From positions 179,421,330 to 179,485,329 of the forward strand of contig NC_066581.1 of NCBI RefSeq assembly GCF_024323335.1: a DNA stretch of 64,000 nt, given 5' to 3'. The first letter of the stretch is position 1. Each line of letters begins with the position of its first letter. The notes under the pieces are model-generated. The model was not told where the DNA came from, searched no databases, and was given only the letters and a program-made list of their open reading frames with translations. A program made the translations under genes and the position numbers. Below, piece after piece: positions 59,848 to 64,000 of the stretch. This stretch comes from Lathyrus oleraceus. Its lineage: Eukaryota > Streptophyta > Magnoliopsida > Fabales > Fabaceae.

Positions 59848-62800
59848 TGTCGCATCTCGAAAAATACGATTCCTCGCGATGGTCGCGGAAATATTTATGT
59901 TCGAACAGAGTCGCCACCGAACTTTATTTATCCCAATTAAGGACTAGGAAAATATCGATAAAACATTTGAAAAATAGAATAATGGTCGTCGCAACCATAT
60001 TCGGGTTCGGGAGTCGATTACGCAAGGGGAAGGTATTAGCACCCCTCACATCCGTTGTACTCAACGGGAACCTTTTAGTTAAAACTGTGATTTAAATGTT
60101 AACTTATGTTGTTTGTTTTCTTCGAGTGAATAAAGGATTAAAAATAGAGATGGATGGAAACCTCAGAAGGGGGAAAATGGAGGTTTTTTATTAGTGTGCT
60201 CGCCAAGATCTCGCAATCTCGTGCCTACGTATCCTTATGGTGCAATAAGGAAATCAGAGCATTCGTAGTTCGGGCTACTACGAATATTTGGTGGATTTTG
60301 TCTGTTGAACGACTGTGTAGGTCGGCATTCTAACGGCTAAACGCTGGCTTGTCTACTCTCGGTGGAGGCTCTAACATTGGTTTGTTGTGCACATTAGAAA
60401 GGATTAACAGTGTTCTTTTTAAAAGGGTTTTGGTCACTAGGGGGTGACAAGTTGAATTGATGTGTTTGATGTTTGATTGGTTCCGATCGCGCGGGGGCGA
60501 GAAGTTAGTTTGATTTGTTTGAGATGTTTTCTGAAGAACGACGAAAGATTGAGCAATGTGGTGCACACCAATCGTTCAATTCTTTCGAGGAATAATAAGG
60601 AGACCTCCTTCTACTCCCTTTTTCGTTCGAATTATTTTGGAAGTTTGTTTGTGGATGTTGAATATGCACGGTAGTGAGGCGTACGCCTCCTACTTGCTTA
60701 TTCAAAGAATAATGAGGCGTGCGCCACTTATTCCTTTATCCAAGTTTAGTTAAAATGTATTAATCGGAAGTCGATAATTTGTGCAATATGGCGAGCGCCA
60801 ATTATTCAAATAATCGAGAGATGGCGAGGCGAACGCCTCCCATCTTTTATCATCCGAGGTTTAAATTGTAAAAGGTATGTTTTTAGATGTTGTATTTGAT
60901 TTGCGAAAATAGTTTGAATTTTGAATTGGTAGGTTTGGAAAGTCGATGATTTGAGCAATGTGACGTACGTCAATTATTCAAATAATCAAGGAATGGTGAG
61001 GCGAACGCCTCCCATTCACAATTAAAGTTTAAGTTGTAAAGTTTGTTTGATTGTGGTTTTAATTTGATGACGAAGATTCGAGCAATGTGGCGTACGCCAA
61101 TTATTCGAATAATCGAAAGATAATGAGGCGAATGCCTCCTATCCTTTTATTATCTAAATTTTGGAATTTAAAAGGATTTAGAATTTATATTTAATTTGAA
61201 AGAAATGATTTGAACTTGTATAATTATGGGTTTAAAATAATTTGAATTTAGAAATTATATTTGATTTGAAAAAGTGATTTGAAATTGTATGATTAAGGTT
61301 TAATCGGGTGACAAGAACTCGAGCAATATGGCGTACGCCAATTATTCAAGTGCTTGAGAAATAGTGAAGCAAACGCTTCCTATCCTTTTCATCCCAAGTT
61401 TAAATTATAAAAAATATTCTCAAGTATTATATTAATTTAGAAAAATGGTTTGAATTTCATACGATTAATGTTTCGATTGGACGACAAAGATTTAAGCAAT
61501 ATGGCGAACGCCAATTATTCAAATACTCAAGAGATAGTAAAGCGTACGCTAACTATACCCTTTTTCATCCAAAACTTTAGATTCGTAAAAATAGCATTTT
61601 TAGGAACTATAGTTGATTTGGAAAAATAATTTGAAAGCAAATTTGGACAATTGATCGGGTTTAGATGAAAATGCTTGGTATTGGACCAAGGTTTTAGAAT
61701 AAAGTCATGACTATTTATTCTATTATCTTATCGATATTATCATATTTACTTATTTAATTTTGCAATGAACAAATACATGAAAAAAAGCAATTAATCAAAT
61801 AGTAAAATAAATGATAGAAACAATTTTTTTAAGAAAAAAAATAACTTTATATCTCCTCATTCCATCTTAATAGTCACTTGTTTAGTTAGTTAATAATGAT
61901 CAAATAAATAAGTACTTGAAAGACAATGAAAATAATAATAAAATAAGTGACGAAAGGATTATTTAACCATTATGGGTTCCTCCATTAACCACTGACTAGA
62001 TGTCATGATTAAAATGCAAACAAACAATTGAATATGATTTAGAATTAGAAAAATCCAATATCCCAAAGTACCAAACATGATAAGCTTAAACTGTAATAAG
62101 CAAAAAATCATATTTTTGGACTTGATCTCTTCCAAGCACCATCGGTATGTTACATACGTGGGAATAGCAAACGCTTAGAATTCATTCTAACTTTAACCAA
62201 GACACTGATAAGCATCACTATCAATTATGAATGTAAAACAAAATAATACAACATAATAAACTAAGAAATGAATGGCATGGAAAGAATTTCAATGGAAATG
62301 ACATTTCTAAGAACAATTGCATCACAGACCTTACCATGATTTTGAAAATTTCATCTAATAGAAAAATAGATGATGACCTTTCTTTTTATTTTCCAAAGTG
62401 AGGAAATGGTTTTAAACATAACATACATTCTCTCTTTCTCCTAGCCAACACACAAAATATCCAAAGCTAATGTTCATCAAATAAATCATATGCTTCCCCT
62501 CCATCTCAAAAGAAACAGCATAAGCTGGAAACAATATTTACAACACCAAATACTATATTCTAAAAAAAAATCACAGCATAAACAGTAGTAATTTGGTCAA
62601 CACCTCATCGAAAGAAAACAAGCACATAGATTCAACACAAGTTGTTACTGTAATGTCGTCGGTGTTGGATTTACTTCTGATTCCGGTAGAAGGGTTGTGT
62701 GTTGATGGCGATAGTAGCTAAACGAGGCTTGAAGAAATGGTTCCGACGAAATAATTAAGAAAATGAGATGTAGATCGGACGTCTTCCGATTTTGAAATTT

Positions 62801-64000
62801 CTTCTCGTGTTTTTTACGGTGGTCCGATTTGAAGTGGAGGCGGTTGCTGTATGACGAGGTTGGACGAGACGTCGATAGAAGGTGGTGGGTGGTGGTCGCA
62901 TCGACGGAAGTTCGGTGGTGACGAAGGTTCGGCGACGGAGATGTTAACGGCTGTAGTGAAAGACGGTTGTTAGTTTTGATGGTAAGTATGAGGTGTCGGA
63001 AGTGAAGGTCGCTGGTGGCCGCGAGAAGAAGACGGAATTGTCGGCGAGTGGAGGCGAAGGATTTGTTTGGTTGTTGTTTCGTGGATGAAGAAGAGGAAAG
63101 GTTGGGCCGGTGAGAGGTTGTCAGTGAAGTTGACTTTGTGGTGGTTGTGGTTTGTTTTGAGGTAGTGAGGGGTTAAGTGTAGACGGAAGCAGATGGTGGT
63201 GCGGTTAGGGTTTGAATGATGGTTTGTGTTGTGAAGGTTGAAGGTGAACGGTGGTGGAAGAAGGGTTTATGGTGGTGTGCGGCGGCTGTTAGGAAAAGCT
63301 CAACAACTTTTCTCTTTATGTTTTCTTTTTTTTTGAGAAGTGAGAGAGAAGAGAGATTTGTGAGGATTTTTTTTAGAGAGTGGAGACGTGTGGTAGGTAG
63401 GTATAGTTGAGAGAGAGGTGACCACACGTCTCAATTTATTTTCTTTTCTTTTGTAACGTCTCCTCAAATTGGAGAGAGAATGAGGGCCTTTTTGAGTGGT
63501 GAGAGAGACGTAAATGAGTGAGGTGTTTCCAGCTGTCAACTTGAAAAAGAAGAGAATCCAATGTTATCTTATTTTAACATTATTATTCTATAAACCATCA
63601 TTGTTATTCATTTTTAAAAAATATGATTATTACAAATAAAAACTCTAATTATTTAATTTGATATTTTGAATAAAGAAATAAAATGACCTGATTAAAAATA
63701 GAAATTGGATTTAAATTTACTCGAAAAATTAAATCGGACACACTAAAATGATCAGCACAAAATATACTTATTGAAAAAATACAGCGTTTCTTCAAACTTT
63801 GAAATGAATTTGCACCGGCAAAAAGGCTCAGGCGGGTCGAAATGTAACCGAAACAGCCGCTGAAAAATACAACGAGCACACCAGATTAAACTACATGAAC
63901 CGTAGATTAATAATACTGGTGTCTGTGATCTTAATTTTGAAACTTTTTACCCGCTGATTTTGCATATTCTTGAGAAATAATTTAACCGATTTGTCGGTAT
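59848..64000 (-). mobile_element. Ogre/Tat-type LTR, minus orientation, running off the window
   Basis: In plus reading it starts TGTCGCATCTCG (59848) and then shows 'gagtcgccacc' (59909), 'cgggttcgggagtcgatta' and 'aaggggaaggtattagcacc', the same blocks as 1-241 in reverse. At least 4.15 kb long. It contains a palindrome-rich repeat array (60550-61560). A G/GGT-rich stretch (62650-63300) and 'gagagaggtgaccacacgtctc' style sequence (63408-63430) follow. Small ORFs inside have no domains. It is not closely related to the LTRs of the 30579-49757 element beyond these blocks. Confidence 0.75.
60550..61560. repeat. Array of GC-rich palindromes inside the Ogre/Tat-type LTR
   Basis: A composite unit 'gagcaat(g/a)tggcg(t/a)acgcca', 'attattc.aataatcgag', 'gaggcgaacgcctcc' recurs near 60550, 60780, 60955, 61080, 61320 and 61495, with half-units at 60675 and 60710. 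Spacing is irregular, 125-240 bp. The GC-rich parts (ggcgtacgcc; ggcgaacgcc) are self-complementary and preserved better than the sequence between them. Confidence 0.85.

Noticed and set aside
63173..63539. Overlapping small ORFs on both strands near 63.2-63.5 kb
   Set aside because: They lie in a G/GGT-rich part of the Ogre/Tat-type LTR, overlap each other on both strands and show no domain.

Overview
This window is a gene-poor, AT-rich stretch of plant nuclear DNA made mostly of nested transposable elements. It contains one recognisable intact host gene and fragments of a second. Very long-LTR Ty3/gypsy elements of the Ogre/Tat type, SIRE/Maximus-like copia remains, MULE and CACTA transposons, and a DWARF27 gene together suggest a legume of the pea/vetch/lentil group. 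That taxonomic placement is inference. I saw no bacterial-style operons, CRISPR arrays, rRNA or tRNA genes.

Layout. 1-241 is the end of an Ogre/Tat-type LTR. 1890-10660 is a decayed Mutator-like (MULE, FAR1/OTU type) element, split by a 5.34-kb CACTA transposon (2743-8083, TSD AAT) whose two-part TNP2-type transposase lies on the minus strand. 11355-14149 (+) is a seven-exon gene that splices to a 257-residue DWARF27-type protein (beta-carotene isomerase, strigolactone biosynthesis). 15511-19640 holds long CT/AT microsatellites, a 576-bp tandem duplication, the terminus of a second CACTA family and a ~185-bp tandem repeat. 19763-24567 is a short-LTR copia element (minus strand, 209-bp LTRs). 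It sits inside one arm of an inverted repeat built from an exon-intron fragment that resembles the FDM/IDN2 (XH/XS) RNA-directed DNA methylation genes.

25722-56335 is a copia chain: LTR, interrupted internal region, shared LTR, truncated second internal region. A 19.2-kb non-autonomous Ogre derivative (30579-49757, minus strand, 5.65-kb LTRs, TSD GTGGG) sits inside the first copy's pol. Its LTRs are almost identical, so it is the youngest large insertion. The chain is bounded by two 227-bp copies of the same flank (25495-25721 and 56336-56562); the right copy is the uninterrupted version of the insertion site. 56750-59844 is a degraded SIRE/Maximus-like copia remnant (minus strand). 59848-64000 is a second Ogre/Tat-type LTR cut by the window edge, with an array of GC-rich palindromes.

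Nesting gives an order of events. The copia chain is older (its two LTRs differ at roughly 3% by eye). The Ogre derivative is recent (about a dozen differences in 5.6 kb by eye). The short-LTR copia is also recent (one difference in 209 bp) but already carries several stops and frameshifts. The only feature likely to matter for host physiology is the DWARF27 gene. The most unusual structure is the FDM-like inverted repeat.
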